Shown one piece after another: positions 45,327 to 53,594 of a stretch of DNA of 64,000 nt. The DNA is from CALAED01 sp035765195. GTDB taxonomy: Bacteria > Actinomycetota > Actinomycetes > Streptosporangiales > Streptosporangiaceae. The position numbers and the translations under genes are program-made. The stretch's first letter is position 1; every line of letters begins with the position of its first letter. The stretch lies in assembly GCA_035765195.1 (NCBI GenBank), contig DASTYC010000007.1, positions 124,001-188,000 of the forward strand, given 5' to 3'. Below the pieces are notes generated by a model. It saw only the letters and a program-made list of their open reading frames with translations, ran no database searches and was not told where the DNA came from.

Positions 45327-46046
45327 TCAGGACTGCGCGGGACGGGTCAGGCAGAACGGCTTGCCGGCCGGGTCGGCATAGACCCGGAAGGTCTTGCGAC
45401 CGGTGCCGATCTTGGTGGCGCCGAGGGCGAGCACCGCCCGCTCGCCGACGTCGAGATCGTCGACGCGCACGTCGAGGTGATATTGCTGCGGGTAGGCCGG
45501 GTCGGGCCACCGCGGCGCCGTGTAGTCGGCCACCTGCTGGAACATCACCGGCTGCTCGCCGTCGCTGCCGATCATGGCCATCCCGTCGCCCTCGTAGGTC
45601 ACCGGCTTGCCGAGCAGCTCGGAGTAGAAGGCGCTCAGCTCCTTGGCGTCGGGGCAGTCGAGCATCACGCCCATCAGCGTGACGTTGGGGTCGTCGGCCT
45701 TGAGGCACAGGTCGAACGGATGTCCGGCCGGGTCGGCCACGGTGTACCAGCTCTCGCTCTTGTTGAGCAGGGACCCGCCCAGCTCGAGAACCCGGCCGAG
45801 ACCGGCTTCGAGGTCGGGCACCCGCAGGTCGAGGTGCGCCTGCTGCGGCCGGGCCTGCCCCGGCCACCGCGGGGGCTGATGGTCGGGGGCCCGTTGCAGG
45901 CCGATCTGCCAGCCGTCAGGCGTGTCGAGCGTGATCCAGTCAGCGTGCGTAAACGACTCAGTCCAGCCGGCGAGACCTCGGTAGAACGCGGAGAGGCGAA
46001 CGACATCGGGCACGTCGAGCACCACCATCTCCAGCTTTCCGATCAT
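45327..46046 (-). CDS. VOC-family protein with two glyoxalase-like domains
   Basis: This 239-residue protein holds two vicinal-oxygen-chelate repeats, roughly 1-115 and 120-239, each with paired beta-alpha-beta units (VVLDVPDVVRLSAFYRGLAG; GVMLDCPDAKELSAFYSELL). Candidate metal ligands His and Glu occur (AHLDLRV, YHLDVRV). Such proteins act in dioxygenase, isomerase or resistance roles; the substrate is not evident. The ATG at 46046 is preceded by a G-rich ribosome site, and upstream in-frame starts lack one. Confidence 0.85.
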   Translation of the reverse strand: MIGKLEMVVLDVPDVVRLSAFYRGLAGWTESFTHADWITLDTPDGWQIGLQRAPDHQPPRWPGQARPQQAHLDLRVPDLEAGLGRVLELGGSLLNKSESWYTVADPAGHPFDLCLKADDPNVTLMGVMLDCPDAKELSAFYSELLGKPVTYEGDGMAMIGSDGEQPVMFQQVADYTAPRWPDPAYPQQYHLDVRVDDLDVGERAVLALGATKIGTGRKTFRVYADPAGKPFCLTRPAQS

Positions 46047-46213
46047 GCGTAACCCCCTCATTTTGGTGTGAGCGCATCCTGCCGTGCCGGTCTGACAAAA
46101 TCCCTCGTGCCGCGGGCCGTGCCCCGGTGCGGCCGGGACCGCGGGAAGCCTTACGGTGATGTCCTGAAAGGGCACTGTTTCCGCGATTTCTCGGCCAAGA
46201 GATGGAGGGACTC

Positions 46214-47023
46214 GTGTCTCTACGTCGCCGCATCGCCTCCGGAGCCGGACTCTGCGCGGCCGCCCTGCTGATCACCGCCTGCGGCGGCAGCACGGGCGCG
46301 ACCGTCCAGGGGGCCAAACTCGTGCGAGAGGGCCGGCTCACGACCTGCACCCACCTGCCGTACCCGCCCTTCCAGTCGACGCAGGGCGGCAAGATCGTCG
46401 GTTTCGACGTCGACATGATCGACCTGGTGGCCAAGAAGCTCGGCGTCACGCAGCAGATCGTCGACACGTCGTTCGAGACGATCAAGGGCGGCGCCGCGCT
46501 GAACGCCGGAAAGTGCGACGTGGCGGCCGCCGGGATGACGATCAAGCCGGAGCGGGCGAAGTTCCTCGACTTCTCCAGTCCGTACTTCAACGCCACGCAG
46601 GCGCTGATGGCACGGAAGGACGCCGGCATCGCCTCGCTCGACGACGTGCGGGCCAAGAAGCTCAAGATCGGCTCTCAGGGCTCGACGACCGGCGAGGACT
46701 ACGTACGGAGCAAGGGTTTCGATCCGCAGTCGTTCGACAACTCGGCCGCCGAACTCGACGGCCTGCGCACCGGGCAGGTCGACGTGATCGTGCAGGACTA
46801 CCCGGTCGTCCAAGGCTGGCTGAAGGACCCGGCGAACGCGAAGTTCGCGCTCGTCGCCAACCTCAACACCGGCGAACAGTACGGCTTCGCGGTGAAGAAG
46901 GACGGCAACGACAAGCTCCTGGAGATCGTCAACGCGGCGATCGCCCAGGCGAAGCGGGACGGCACGTACAAGCGGATCTACGAGAAGTGGATCGGCCCCT
47001 GCCAGAACTGCCTGCCGAGCTGA
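46214..47023 (+). CDS. Amino-acid ABC transporter substrate-binding lipoprotein
   Basis: This 269-residue family 3 solute-binding protein has a lipoprotein signal (LCAAALLITAC-GGS) and the typical blocks THLPYPPFQST, GFDVDMIDLVAKKLG, AAAGMTIKPERAKFLDFSSP and GTYKRIYEKWIG. It binds a polar amino acid or similar small solute and passes it to the permease and ATPase encoded next. The GTG at 46214 has GGAGG 5-6 bases upstream; the ATG at 46202 contains that site and is less likely. Permease start is four bases after its stop. Confidence 0.9.
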   Translation: MSLRRRIASGAGLCAAALLITACGGSTGATVQGAKLVREGRLTTCTHLPYPPFQSTQGGKIVGFDVDMIDLVAKKLGVTQQIVDTSFETIKGGAALNAGKCDVAAAGMTIKPERAKFLDFSSPYFNATQALMARKDAGIASLDDVRAKKLKIGSQGSTTGEDYVRSKGFDPQSFDNSAAELDGLRTGQVDVIVQDYPVVQGWLKDPANAKFALVANLNTGEQYGFAVKKDGNDKLLEIVNAAIAQAKRDGTYKRIYEKWIGPCQNCLPS

Positions 47024-47027
47024 TCCG

Positions 47028-47873
47028 GTGAGCGTGTCCGGGACGACCGAGACGTCGCGGCCGAGCGAGGCGCCGCGGCGGCGGCTGACCAGGCGGCAGC
47101 GGCACCGGCTCGTGCTGGGCGGGGAATACACCGTCTTCCTCGCGGTGCTCCTCGCCCTCGTGCTGCTGGCCGACTGGGGCACGGTCCGGCTGAACCTGGC
47201 GAACTGGGACGTGGCGAAACAGCTCTTCCCCGACATCATCACGGTGGGGCTGCGCAACACCGTGCTCTACACCCTGCTGGCGTACGCCTTCGGCCTGGTC
47301 GTCGGCGTGATCGTGGCCATGATGCGGTTGTCGTCCGTGCCGCCCTACCGTTGGTTCGCGATGGCCTTCGTCGAGATCTTCCGCGGCCTGCCCGCGCTGC
47401 TGATCATCATCTTCGTCGGCTTCGGGATCCCGTTCGCGTTCAGCATCGAGATCCCCGGCGGCGTGGTCGGCCAGATCACGCTCGCGCTCGGCATGGTCGC
47501 CGCGGGCTACATGGCCGAGACGGTCCGGGCGGGCATCGAGGCGGTGCCGCGAGGGCAGCTGGAGGCCGCCCGCTCGCTCGGCATGTCGTACGGCAGGGCG
47601 ATGCGCTCGATCATCATCCCGCAGGCGTTCCGCATCATCATCCCGCCGCTCACGAACGAGCTGATCCTGCTGTTCAAGGACTCCTCGCTGGTGCTGTTCC
47701 TGGCGGTGACGCTCGAGCAGCGGGAGCTGACCAAGTTCGGCCGCGACCTCACGGGCCAGGTGGGCAACACGACACCGATCGTCGTCGCGGGGCTGTGCTA
47801 CCTGTTGATCACCATCCCGCTCGGCTACCTCGTCCGGCGGCTGGAGGCGCGGCAGCGAAGGGGGCTGCGGTGA
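47028..47873 (+). CDS. Amino-acid ABC transporter permease
   Basis: This 281-residue HisM/GlnP-type permease has five or so membrane helices, the domain beginning TVGLRNTVLYTLLAYAFGLV, and an EAA loop EAARSLGMSYGRAMRSIIIP. It forms the membrane channel for the adjacent binding protein. The basic N-terminal ~30 residues are an extra tail. The stop overlaps the ATPase start by four bases (GTGA), so the three genes form one operon. Confidence 0.92.
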   Translation: MSVSGTTETSRPSEAPRRRLTRRQRHRLVLGGEYTVFLAVLLALVLLADWGTVRLNLANWDVAKQLFPDIITVGLRNTVLYTLLAYAFGLVVGVIVAMMRLSSVPPYRWFAMAFVEIFRGLPALLIIIFVGFGIPFAFSIEIPGGVVGQITLALGMVAAGYMAETVRAGIEAVPRGQLEAARSLGMSYGRAMRSIIIPQAFRIIIPPLTNELILLFKDSSLVLFLAVTLEQRELTKFGRDLTGQVGNTTPIVVAGLCYLLITIPLGYLVRRLEARQRRGLR

Positions 47874-48700
47874 GCGGCGAGGCGACGACGACTCCGGCCG
47901 GGCCGGGCGAGGCGGCCGAGCCGGGCGCTGCGGGCGGCACGCCGATGGTCGAGATCCGCGGGCTGCGCAAGTCGTTCGGACCGGTCGAGGTGCTCCGCGG
48001 CATCGACCTCGACGTCGCGGGCGGCGAGGTCGTCTGCGTCATCGGCCCGTCCGGGTCCGGCAAGTCGACACTGCTGCGGTGCGTGAACCTGCTCGAGGAG
48101 CCGACCGCGGGACGCGTCCGCATCGCGGGCACGGAGGTGACCGACCCCGAGTGCGACATCGACGCCGTACGGCGCCGGATCGGCATGGTCTTCCAGCAGT
48201 TCAACCTGTTCCCGCACCTGTCCGCCCAGGACAACGTGGCGATCGCGCCGCGCAAGGTGCTCCGGCGGCCGAAACACGAGGCGGCGCGGATCGCGCGCGA
48301 GCACCTCGGCAGGGTCGGGCTCGGCGACAGGGCCGGCGCCTACCCGGCCCAGCTGTCCGGCGGCCAGCAGCAGCGCGTCGCCATCGCCCGCGCTCTCGCC
48401 ATGGGCCCGGCGGTCATGCTCTTCGACGAGCCGACGTCCGCCCTCGACCCCGAACTGGTCGGCGACGTGCTCGGCGTGATGCGGAAGCTGGCGCTCGACG
48501 GGATGACCATGCTCGTCGTCACCCACGAGATGAGCTTCGCGCGCGATGTCGCCGACCGGGTCGTCTTCATGGACGACGGCGTCATCGTCGAACAGGGCCC
48601 GCCGGCGAAGCTGATCGGCGACCCGTCGCACGACCGCACCCGCGCCTTCCTGTCGCGCGTCCTGCACCCCACCGCGACCGCGACCCAAGATGGGTCGTGA
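47870..48700 (+). CDS. Amino-acid ABC transporter ATP-binding protein
   Basis: This 276-residue GlnQ-type ATPase powers the importer. It has Walker A GPSGSGKST, Q-loop FQQFNLFPHL, signature LSGGQQQRVAIARAL, Walker B VMLFDEPTSALDPE and the H-loop VVTHEM. An N-terminal ~25-residue Ala/Gly tail precedes the domain; an in-frame ATG at 47945 would remove it, but the GTGA overlap with the permease favours 47870. Two short perfect hairpins follow, at 48681-48697 (over the 3' end) and 48717-48734. Confidence 0.93.
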   Translation: MSGEATTTPAGPGEAAEPGAAGGTPMVEIRGLRKSFGPVEVLRGIDLDVAGGEVVCVIGPSGSGKSTLLRCVNLLEEPTAGRVRIAGTEVTDPECDIDAVRRRIGMVFQQFNLFPHLSAQDNVAIAPRKVLRRPKHEAARIAREHLGRVGLGDRAGAYPAQLSGGQQQRVAIARALAMGPAVMLFDEPTSALDPELVGDVLGVMRKLALDGMTMLVVTHEMSFARDVADRVVFMDDGVIVEQGPPAKLIGDPSHDRTRAFLSRVLHPTATATQDGS

Positions 48701-48734
48701 ACTTCATCCGATAGGTCTGCGCCAGATGGCGCAG
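48681..48734 (+). terminator. Two hairpins ending the amino-acid ABC operon
   Basis: CGACCCA-AGA-TGGGTCG abuts the ATPase stop codon, and CTGCGCCA-GA-TGGCGCAG follows at 48717-48734. Both stems are perfect. There is no long T-run, so termination is inferred from position. Confidence 0.55.
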
Positions 48735-48849
48735 CGGTTGCCACGACGCGAAGGTTGTTCGATTCTGTTCGGTGACCGCGGACAATCACGCCGGGAATCG
48801 CCCGGGTGCGGGGCCGGTTCGCGGAAAGGGTCAGGGAGGTCGGCGGGTC

Positions 48850-50097
48850 GTGAAGGTATTCGTGGTCGGCGGGGGTATCGGCGGGCTTACGACCGCGTTG
48901 TGTCTCGACGCCGCCGGAATCGAGTGCGAGGTGTTCGAACAGGCACGGGGGATTCACGAGCTCGGCGTCGGCATCAATATCCTCCCGCACGCGATCAAGG
49001 AACTGGTGGATCTCGGCCTGCTCGACGCGCTCGACCGGGTGGCGATCCGGACGCACGAATTAATCTATGTCAACCGATTCGGCCAGGAGATCTGGCGGGA
49101 GCCGCGCGGCGTCGCGGCGGGCTACGATGTCCCGCAGTTTTCCGTCCACCGCGGCCGGTTGCAGGGCGTGCTGCACGACGCGGCCGTGGCACGGATCGGG
49201 GCCGACAACATCCATACCGCGCATCAGCTGCGCGACTTCACGCAGGACGAAAGCGGCGTCACCGCGACGTTCCTGCGCCGGGACGGCTCCGACGCCACCG
49301 TGACCAAGCGCGCCGATGCCCTGATCGGGGCCGACGGCATTCATTCCACGGTGCGCCAGACGTTCTATCCGGACGAGGGCCCGCCCGCCTGGAACGGGGC
49401 GATGCTCTGGCGCGGCGCCGTGGCCTACCCGCCGTTCCTCACCGGCCGCTCAATGATCATCTCTGGCAGCGGGCGGCTCAAGCTGGTGCTCTATCCCATC
49501 TCCAACCAGACGGACTCGCCCGAGACGAACCTGCTGAACTGGGCGGTCGTGGTCAAGATCGGTGACGGCTCCACGCCGCCGCCCCGCCGCGAGGACTGGA
49601 ACCGTCCCGGACGGCGGGACGAGCTCATGCCCCACCTCGAAGGCGCGTTCCGCTTGTCCGAGCTCGATCCGATCGAGCTCGTCAACGCCACCGAGAGGTT
49701 CTACGAGTACCCCATGTGCGACCGCGAGCCGCTCCCGCGCTGGTCGTTCGGCCGGGTCACGCTGCTGGGGGACGCCGCGCATCCGATGTATCCGATGGGT
49801 TCCAACGGCGGCAGCCAGTCCATTCTCGACGCACGCGCCGTGGCGTCGCGGCTGGCCGAGTCCAAGGACGTCGCCGCCGCGTTCGAGGCGTACGAAAGCG
49901 CGCGCCGGCCCGACATGGCGAAGCTGGTGCTCAGCAACCGCACCGGCGGCCCGGAACGCGTCATCGACCTCGTCGAAGAACGCGCCCCCGACGGCTTCAC
50001 CGACCTCGACGAGGTCGCGTCCCACGCCGAGATCGAGGCGATCGTCAAGGGGTATCGCAAGCTGGCGGGCTTCGACCAGACCCAGGTGAACCGCTAG
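48850..50097 (+). CDS. FAD-dependent monooxygenase (PhzS/UbiH-like)
   Basis: This 415-residue group A flavin monooxygenase uses NAD(P)H and oxygen to hydroxylate an aromatic substrate. The FAD dinucleotide fold starts at once (VFVVGGGIGGLTTAL), followed by the DG motif ALIGADGIHSTVR and the GD motif LLGDAAHPMYPMGSNGG, which binds the flavin ribityl. It resembles PhzS and similar flavin-dependent oxidoreductases; the substrate is not known. GTG at 48850 has GGGAGGT about 10 bp upstream. It is convergent with the GlxA-type regulator. Confidence 0.88.
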   Translation: MKVFVVGGGIGGLTTALCLDAAGIECEVFEQARGIHELGVGINILPHAIKELVDLGLLDALDRVAIRTHELIYVNRFGQEIWREPRGVAAGYDVPQFSVHRGRLQGVLHDAAVARIGADNIHTAHQLRDFTQDESGVTATFLRRDGSDATVTKRADALIGADGIHSTVRQTFYPDEGPPAWNGAMLWRGAVAYPPFLTGRSMIISGSGRLKLVLYPISNQTDSPETNLLNWAVVVKIGDGSTPPPRREDWNRPGRRDELMPHLEGAFRLSELDPIELVNATERFYEYPMCDREPLPRWSFGRVTLLGDAAHPMYPMGSNGGSQSILDARAVASRLAESKDVAAAFEAYESARRPDMAKLVLSNRTGGPERVIDLVEERAPDGFTDLDEVASHAEIEAIVKGYRKLAGFDQTQVNR

Positions 50098-50132
50098 AGC
50101 CGTGTCTCAGCCGGGGGCGTCGGCCCGGGCCG

Positions 50133-51110
50133 TCAGCCGGCGAGGCGCAGATGGACCGCCCGGTAGCGCGACGGCGGTATGCCGTACCGGTCGACGAAGG
50201 CCAGGCGCAGCGTCTCGGCCGACCCGAACCCGCAGCGCTTCGCCACGCTCGCGATCGGGCGCGAGGTTGTGGCCAGCAGGTGCGCGGCGGCCTCGGTGCG
50301 GACCTGCCGTACGTACCGGCCGGGCGTCTGGCGGAGATGCTCCAGGAACAACCGGGTCAGATGACGCTCGCTCACCCCGGCCAGCGCGGCCAGCGCGGCG
50401 GTGGTCAGGTCGCCGGCCAGGTTGCTCGCGATGTGGTCGGTGATCCGGCGGACCACGCCGTGGTCCGGCGGACCGGCGGCGACGAACATGCTCATCTGCG
50501 CCTGGTTGCCGGGCCGCTGCAGGTAGGTCACCAGCATCTGCGCCACCCCGCGGGCCAGCTCGGGCCCGTGGTCCTCCTCGATGAACGAGAGCGTCAGGTC
50601 GAGCGCGCTGGTGACGCCGGCGGAGGTGGCCACGTTGCCCTCGCGGATGTAGATCGGGCCGGGATCGAAGGTGACCTTCGGGTACTCGGCGGCGATCTTG
50701 TCGACCCACATCCAGTGGGTGGCGGCGCGCCTGCCGTCGAGCAGGCCGGCCGCGGCCAGCACGGCGGCTCCCGTGCACACCGACGCCACCCGCCGGCTCT
50801 CGTTGGCCAGCCGGCGTACGTGCCCGACGATCCGCGGGTTGGCCGCCGCCCGCGCGTGCCCCATCCCGCCCGCCACGATCAGCGTGTCGAGCGGGCCGGT
50901 GAGCCGTTCGAGGGAGACATGCCCCTGCATCGTCAACCCGTCGGTGCACGTGATCGCGCGGCCGCCGGGCGTGGCGAGGCGCACCCGGTAGGGCGGATGG
51001 GCGCCCCAGTTTGCCGAATCGAGCGCCGACGTGACGCAGCAGATGTCGAGCGACTGCGCCTCGTCGTACGCGACGACCACCATCAGCCTTTCGTTCACAG
51101 ACCCGACCAT
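50133..51110 (-). CDS. GlxA-family transcriptional regulator (DJ-1/PfpI + AraC)
   Basis: This 325-residue protein joins an N-terminal DJ-1/PfpI-like domain (LIVAGGMGHARAA, SVCTGAAVLAAAGLLDGR) to a C-terminal AraC helix-turn-helix pair (LAALAGVSERHLTRLFLEHL; IASVAKRCGFGSAETLRLAF). Such regulators often govern amine or secondary-metabolite catabolism. ATG at 51110 is taken; a GTG at 51098 is also possible. It is convergent with the monooxygenase (35 bp apart) and divergent from a small membrane-protein pair, either of which could be its target. Confidence 0.87.
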   Translation of the reverse strand: MVGSVNERLMVVVAYDEAQSLDICCVTSALDSANWGAHPPYRVRLATPGGRAITCTDGLTMQGHVSLERLTGPLDTLIVAGGMGHARAAANPRIVGHVRRLANESRRVASVCTGAAVLAAAGLLDGRRAATHWMWVDKIAAEYPKVTFDPGPIYIREGNVATSAGVTSALDLTLSFIEEDHGPELARGVAQMLVTYLQRPGNQAQMSMFVAAGPPDHGVVRRITDHIASNLAGDLTTAALAALAGVSERHLTRLFLEHLRQTPGRYVRQVRTEAAAHLLATTSRPIASVAKRCGFGSAETLRLAFVDRYGIPPSRYRAVHLRLAG

Positions 51111-51243
51111 ATGTCGGAATGACAGGGATGCCAAGCTTTCGGACATCCTCCGCGCACGCGCTTGCCCGCGCTCGGCCGGCCGTCGGAGAGTAAAGGCACA
51201 GGCGAGATCGAGCGAGAACGAGCACGTCAGAAGGGTCTTTGTC

Positions 51244-51660
51244 ATGAATTTTCCGCATGCACGCCGCCGCTCCTGGCTGCGCTTCGCCCTGCACTACGCC
51301 GAGATGGTCATCGCGATGATCGCCGGAATGATGATCTTCGGTGCGCTGGAGGCCGCCGTGCTGAAGCTCGCCGGCCTGAGCTACTCCGCCGACACCCAGC
51401 CGATCCTCGCGGCCACCATGATGACCGTCTACATGGCCCTGGGAATGGCGCTGTGGATGCGCGTCCGCGGCCACGACGGACGGGCCGTCCTGGAGATGTC
51501 CGGCGTGATGTTCGTGCCCGCCGCCGTCCTCGGACCGCTGCAGTGGGCCGGCCTTCTCTCGGGCGACGCGCTGCTCGCGATCATGCACGCCGCGATGTTC
51601 CCGCTGATGCTCGCCGTCATGTTCCGCCGCCGCGCCGAGTACGCCGGGTCGCGGGCATGA
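51244..51660 (+). CDS. Small membrane protein (four predicted helices)
   Basis: This 138-residue protein has hydrophobic segments around MVIAMIAGMMIFGALEAAVL, ILAATMMTVYMALGMALWM, MSGVMFVPAAVLGPLQWAGL and ALLAIMHAAMFPLMLAVMF, Met-rich throughout. No family name can be given with confidence. ATG at 51244 has GAAGGG eight bases upstream. It overlaps the next membrane gene by four bases, so the two probably form a complex or share a process. Confidence 0.72.
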   Translation: MNFPHARRRSWLRFALHYAEMVIAMIAGMMIFGALEAAVLKLAGLSYSADTQPILAATMMTVYMALGMALWMRVRGHDGRAVLEMSGVMFVPAAVLGPLQWAGLLSGDALLAIMHAAMFPLMLAVMFRRRAEYAGSRA

Positions 51661-52085
51661 CCGCGCCGGCCGTGCCGACCCGGGTGGGCCGCTCGGTGCT
51701 GCTGCGCCGCTGGCCCACCTGGCTCGGCGTCGCCCTGATCGTCCCGCTCGTCGCGACCGGGCTGCTCACCGAGTTCGCCGAGGGCATCGTCGTCTCGGCG
51801 GTCATCTACTGGATCTGGGGAGCCGTCCGGGGCCAGCTGTGGCGGCCAGGCTGGCTGACTCTCGAGACCGCGGGAGTCGCCGGCTTCGGCGCGGTCACGT
51901 TGGCGGCGCTGTCGATGAACCCCGGACCGGCGCGCTACCTCCTGGCGGCCGGGTGGCTGGCCCACGCGGGCTGGGACATCGCCCACCATCGCGCCGATCG
52001 GATCGTGCCGCGCTGGTACGCCGAGTGCTGCGCGGTGGTGGACGTGCTGCTCGCCGCCGCCATCGTCGTCCTCCCGGCGAGCTGA
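51657..52085 (+). CDS. Small membrane protein, partner of the preceding gene
   Basis: This 142-residue protein has about four hydrophobic segments (LGVALIVPLVATGLLTEFA; GIVVSAVIYWIWGAV; AGFGAVTLAALSM; CAVVDVLLAAAIVVLP). His-rich HAGWDIAHHRADRIVPRWYA lies on a loop. ATG overlaps the preceding stop. Function unknown. Two hairpins, the second with a T-tract, terminate the transcript. Confidence 0.72.
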   Translation: MTAPAVPTRVGRSVLLRRWPTWLGVALIVPLVATGLLTEFAEGIVVSAVIYWIWGAVRGQLWRPGWLTLETAGVAGFGAVTLAALSMNPGPARYLLAAGWLAHAGWDIAHHRADRIVPRWYAECCAVVDVLLAAAIVVLPAS

Positions 52086-52116
52086 GGTCTCGCCGCCCCA
52101 AAGACCCACCCTGAAG

Positions 52117-52146
52117 CGGCGCGCCGCCCGCGCGAAAGGCGCGCCG
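52117..52146 (+). terminator. Perfect 9-bp hairpin after the membrane-protein pair
   Basis: Arms CGGCGCGCC and GGCGCGCCG with a 12-base loop. It lies 31 bp after the stop and just before a second hairpin with a T-tract. Confidence 0.6.
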
Positions 52147-52155
52147 ACCCGAGCC

Positions 52156-52205
52156 GCGCGGGGCCGCCGTGACGAGGGCCGGCGACCCCGCGCGCCCGCT
52201 TTTTT
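52156..52205 (+). terminator. Hairpin with T6 tract (Rho-independent)
   Basis: Arms GCGCGGGG (52156-52163) and CCCCGCGC (52186-52193), followed after a few bases by TTTTTT at 52200-52205. This is the only classical intrinsic terminator I saw in the window. Confidence 0.75.
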
Positions 52206-52247
52206 GTCCAGGCAGGACGAGGGACAGGTCCGGCGGCGCCGGCGCGG

Positions 52248-53591
52248 TCAGCAGCTGCCGTGCCGGCCGTGCAGCGCGGCGGTGAGGGCCGCGGCCAGCG
52301 TCTCGGCGCTGGGCTCACGGGCGCCTTGCGCGCCTGCCCTGGCGTCCATCAACTGCGTGATACAACCGCGAAACGTCTCGCTGAACTGGGCGTAGTACGG
52401 TGTGACCGGCCGCCGCTGGGCTTTGTAGAGCGACCCCGCCAGCACCCCGGCGAACTCCGCGAACTGTCTCGGCGACGGTTGCTCATCGCGGCTGTACTTG
52501 GGGTCGGCACAGGGTTTCGGATCCTCGAACGCGGAAGTCCGGGACGGCGGGAACCCGCCGCAGCTGAACAGCTTTTGCTGCGTGTCGGCGCCGGTGAGGA
52601 ACTTGATGAGCGCTACCGCCTCGGTCCGGTGCTTCGAGCGGGCGGAGACCGCGAGATCCCAGCCGCCGAGCACGGTGAAGCCGGCCTCCGGGAGCTTCTT
52701 CACAACGAAGTCGTCGCGCACGCGCTGATCGGCGGTGAGCTGCCGAAAGGCGTAAGGCCAGTTGCGCATGGGGTCGCGGCCGGCGACGAACGCCTGGAGC
52801 GACTCGTCTTCCCCGTAGGCCCGCGAGTGGGACAGCAGCCTGGGGTTGGCCTTCGCGAGCCGGTCGAGGCCCCGCAACACCACTCGGGCCGTGCCCACGT
52901 CGACCTTGTCGATCTCCCCGCTGAGCACCGGGTCGTGCTGGGTGTTCCAGATCACCTCCAGCGCGTTGACGGTGAGCCCTTCGTAGTCCTTGAGCTGGGT
53001 GATGTAGCCCTGGCCGAGCAGGTCCCGCCAGCCGGCCGGCGGGGGCCGGTCGCGCCGTACATAGAGCAGCCCCGCGTCCGTGAACCACGGAATCGCGTAC
53101 TGGCGTCCCCGCCATTGGCCGGTCCGCATGGTCTGCAGGACGAAGTCGTTCGGCCTGTCCAGCCAGGAGTCCTCGACCTCGGCGAGGAAGCCGCGCCGCA
53201 CGTACTCCGGGAGCCACACGACGTCGACGAGCAGCACGTCATAGGCGCAACTGCCCGAGGCGAGCGCGGCGGCGAGCTGGCTGCGCGTCGCGTCCGTCGA
53301 GCGCGCCACCTCCACGAGCGTGGCGCGCCGGTCCGGAGGTTTGCCCTTGTTCCATTCGTCGATCATGGCCCGCCGCTGGAAGTCGGGGCTGAGGTCGACG
53401 TCCGCCCCGATGACCAGCCCGTCGTGCGCGCCGCAGTCGTCGAAGATGGGCCGATAGGACAGCGACCACTTCAGGCCCGGCAGCACCGCGAGCGTCAGCA
53501 CGAACGACACCGTCGAGGCGACGATGAGCTTGTACCGCCGGGAACGGCCGCCGCCTTGCCGGGCGATGCCGGTCCTTTCTCCCGAAGTCAA
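52248..53591 (-). CDS. Membrane-anchored solute-binding-like protein
   Basis: This 447-residue protein is related to sugar-binding proteins of ABC importers (YAIPWFTDAGLLYVRRD, LPEYVRRGFLAEVED, GWDLAVSARSKHRTEAVALI) but is held by an uncleaved N-terminal helix (LIVASTVSFVLTLAVLPGL) rather than a lipid. No permease or ATPase gene is near. The TTG at 53591, preceded by GGGGGT, is the only start that keeps the membrane anchor. It starts three bases after the stop of the upstream vWA gene, so both belong to one unit. A receptor or sensor role is more likely than transport. Confidence 0.75.
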   Translation of the reverse strand: MTSGERTGIARQGGGRSRRYKLIVASTVSFVLTLAVLPGLKWSLSYRPIFDDCGAHDGLVIGADVDLSPDFQRRAMIDEWNKGKPPDRRATLVEVARSTDATRSQLAAALASGSCAYDVLLVDVVWLPEYVRRGFLAEVEDSWLDRPNDFVLQTMRTGQWRGRQYAIPWFTDAGLLYVRRDRPPPAGWRDLLGQGYITQLKDYEGLTVNALEVIWNTQHDPVLSGEIDKVDVGTARVVLRGLDRLAKANPRLLSHSRAYGEDESLQAFVAGRDPMRNWPYAFRQLTADQRVRDDFVVKKLPEAGFTVLGGWDLAVSARSKHRTEAVALIKFLTGADTQQKLFSCGGFPPSRTSAFEDPKPCADPKYSRDEQPSPRQFAEFAGVLAGSLYKAQRRPVTPYYAQFSETFRGCITQLMDARAGAQGAREPSAETLAAALTAALHGRHGSC

Positions 53592-53594
53592 CGG